Source: an uncultured Eubacteriales bacterium (GTDB taxonomy: Bacteria; Bacillota; Clostridia; Oscillospirales; CAG-272). From it: a stretch of 6,746 nt of DNA. Within the stretch, counting starts at the first letter, position 1; each line of letters starts with the position of its first letter. A program made the position numbers and the translations under genes. This document shows, piece by piece, positions 5,819 through 6,746 of the stretch. The notes beneath the pieces were generated by a model that made no database searches, was not told the DNA's origin, and worked only from the letters and a program-made list of their open reading frames with translations. The stretch covers positions 1-6,746 of the forward strand of contig CATLAS010000044.1 of the NCBI GenBank assembly GCA_949878535.1. The letters are read 5' to 3'.

Positions 5819-6584
5819 CGGCGGAAGAAAAGGCGGGCCGCCCCGGAGAAACGGACAAGGAATCCCCGGAAATGGACAGCGGCAGACGCCTGCAAGACCT
5901 CCAAGACCCCAGAACCGTCCGGGTTCCATGCAAAGCAGGCAGCCCCGCCCAGGGCAGCCCCAGCACAGACGAAAACCGGCACCCCCACCTACACTTGGGC
6001 AGGCGCTCGCCGCAGAACTGAAAGATATTCTGCAAAAGCTCTGGTATTACGTTTATGAAAATGTGGAAAGCATATTGAAAGGCCTCGTCTGCGGACTGTA
6101 TCTTGTGCTGTTTCTTATGCTGCAAACGACCTTTTTCGTAGAGTTTGCGCCGTTTGGCGCCGTGCCGGATTTACTTCTCTCTCTGACCGTGGCAGTTGCC
6201 GTGTCGGAAGGAGAAAAATGGGGGGCAGTATTCGGACTGATCGCCGCATGCCTCTCTCATATCACCGGCGGTGCACCCGGACCGGTTCTGCTTCCTCTGT
6301 TGTATATGCCTGCAGGATATTTCTGCGGAATCTGCGCAAAGGAATATCTGAGCGACTCCATCCCCGTACGAGGAATCTACATTGCCGCTTGCGGCGCTGG
6401 ACGGGGAATTATAACGGCGATTTCCGCCGCATGTATTCTGACTGCATCTCCGGCAGAAATCTTTCTGGATATTGTCATCCCGGAATTTTTCTCCACAGCC
6501 CTCATGGCGCCGGGTATTTACGGATTGATTTATCTTTCCATGAAGCCGTTCCACAAGTCCCGTGCAGAACGGACAGAGAATTGA
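5799..6584 (+). CDS. mreD: MreD-like membrane protein with Pro/Arg-rich N-terminal extension
   Basis: MreD is the polytopic membrane partner of MreC in the elongasome. The identification rests on position directly after mreC (20-bp overlap) and on a C-terminal part, about residues 90-250, with five or six hydrophobic segments (about 92-113, 121-136, 140-157, 162-181, 190-216, 220-247). It also has the MreD-like order: Q.T.F (109-113), then P(D)LLLSLTVAVAVSEGE (123-139), then a G..FGL..G-type stretch and a P-rich loop. The core is about the usual 160-170 residues, but 261 in total. Residues 1-64 contain 16 Pro, 11 Arg and 2 Lys and no acidic residue, predicted to be disordered and cytoplasmic. 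Residues 65-90 look like an amphipathic helix. No good ribosome binding site precedes 5799, as expected for coupled translation; the only later Met before the membrane part (residue 44, nt 5928) also lacks one, so the start is not certain. A short basic tail follows the last helix. Confidence 0.85.
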   Translation: MTPTQNNGGRKGGPPRRNGQGIPGNGQRQTPARPPRPQNRPGSMQSRQPRPGQPQHRRKPAPPPTLGQALAAELKDILQKLWYYVYENVESILKGLVCGLYLVLFLMLQTTFFVEFAPFGAVPDLLLSLTVAVAVSEGEKWGAVFGLIAACLSHITGGAPGPVLLPLLYMPAGYFCGICAKEYLSDSIPVRGIYIAACGAGRGIITAISAACILTASPAEIFLDIVIPEFFSTALMAPGIYGLIYLSMKPFHKSRAERTEN

Positions 6585-6601
6585 AAGGCTGTACGTACTA
6601 A

Positions 6602-6746
6602 GTAAGGCTCCCCAGCCGGGGGTCGTGCACCTTTCTTCAAACCTCCCCCAGCAAAGGGAGCTCCCGCGCCCCCTCCATAAGGCTCCCTTGTGCTGGAGCC
6701 GCGTAGCGGATCCTAGGGTGCTCCCGCGTTAGCGGGTGAGGGATTG
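6602..6746. repeat. composite palindromic repeat element C, cut by the window end
   Basis: Eighteen bases after the mreD stop the repeat family resumes. An outer arm, TAAGGCTCCCCAGCCGGGGG (6602-6621), is followed by CCTCCCCCAGCAAAGGGAGC (6642-6661) and CTCCCGCG, then TAAGGCTCCCTTGTG (6679-6693), matching the start of element A's inner core. Instead of the TTAAGGGA seen in A, it continues into the nested hairpin GGAGCCGCGTAGCGGATCCT (6695-6714), then GCTCCCGCGTTAGCGGG (6720-6736) and TGAGGGATTG, where the window stops. The central and right halves should lie downstream. It separates mreD from whatever follows and, with B, brackets the maf-mreBCD cluster. Confidence 0.75.

Overview
The window looks like a chromosomal segment of a Gram-positive anaerobe of the class Clostridia, probably Oscillospiraceae/Ruminococcaceae. 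This is inferred from the maf-mreB-mreC-mreD order known from Firmicutes, the AAGGAG-type ribosome binding site of mreC, the roughly balanced base composition, and the dense palindromic intergenic repeats of the AGGCTCCC...GAGGGATTGT type. All genes I can support are on the + strand. No RNA gene, CRISPR array, transposase or phage gene was seen.

Layout. 2-1966: a U32-family protein of the RlhA/DUF3656 type, cut at its 5' end by the window edge. 1967-2364: a gene-free stretch filled by composite palindromic element A. 2365-2811: a complete dUTPase (dut). 2812-3197: a second gene-free stretch with element B and a decayed fragment. 3198-3890: maf, a nucleotide pyrophosphatase carrying an in-frame AT-rich insertion bounded by two near-identical 19-bp hairpin repeats. 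3929-4945 mreB, 4979-5818 mreC and 5799-6584 mreD form a tight cluster with gaps of 38 and 33 bp and then a 20-bp overlap. 6585-6746: the start of a third composite element (C), cut by the window end.

How the genes fit together. MreB filaments, the bitopic MreC and the polytopic MreD form the core of the elongasome, which directs lateral wall synthesis, so the organism is probably rod-shaped or at least elongates. Maf commonly sits upstream of mreBCD in Firmicutes; in Bacillus subtilis radC lies between them, and it is absent here. The dUTPase and Maf both hydrolyse non-canonical or excess nucleoside triphosphates to monophosphates and pyrophosphate. The U32 protein belongs to a family of iron-sulfur RNA hydroxylation factors.

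The most interesting signals are (1) the small palindrome-bounded element inside maf, whose removal would restore a normal-length Maf; (2) a family of nested inverted-repeat elements in which conserved arms enclose a stem-loop whose sequence changes completely from copy to copy while its pairing is kept; and (3) an MreD with a Pro/Arg/Gln-rich, strongly basic N-terminal extension of about 64 residues.
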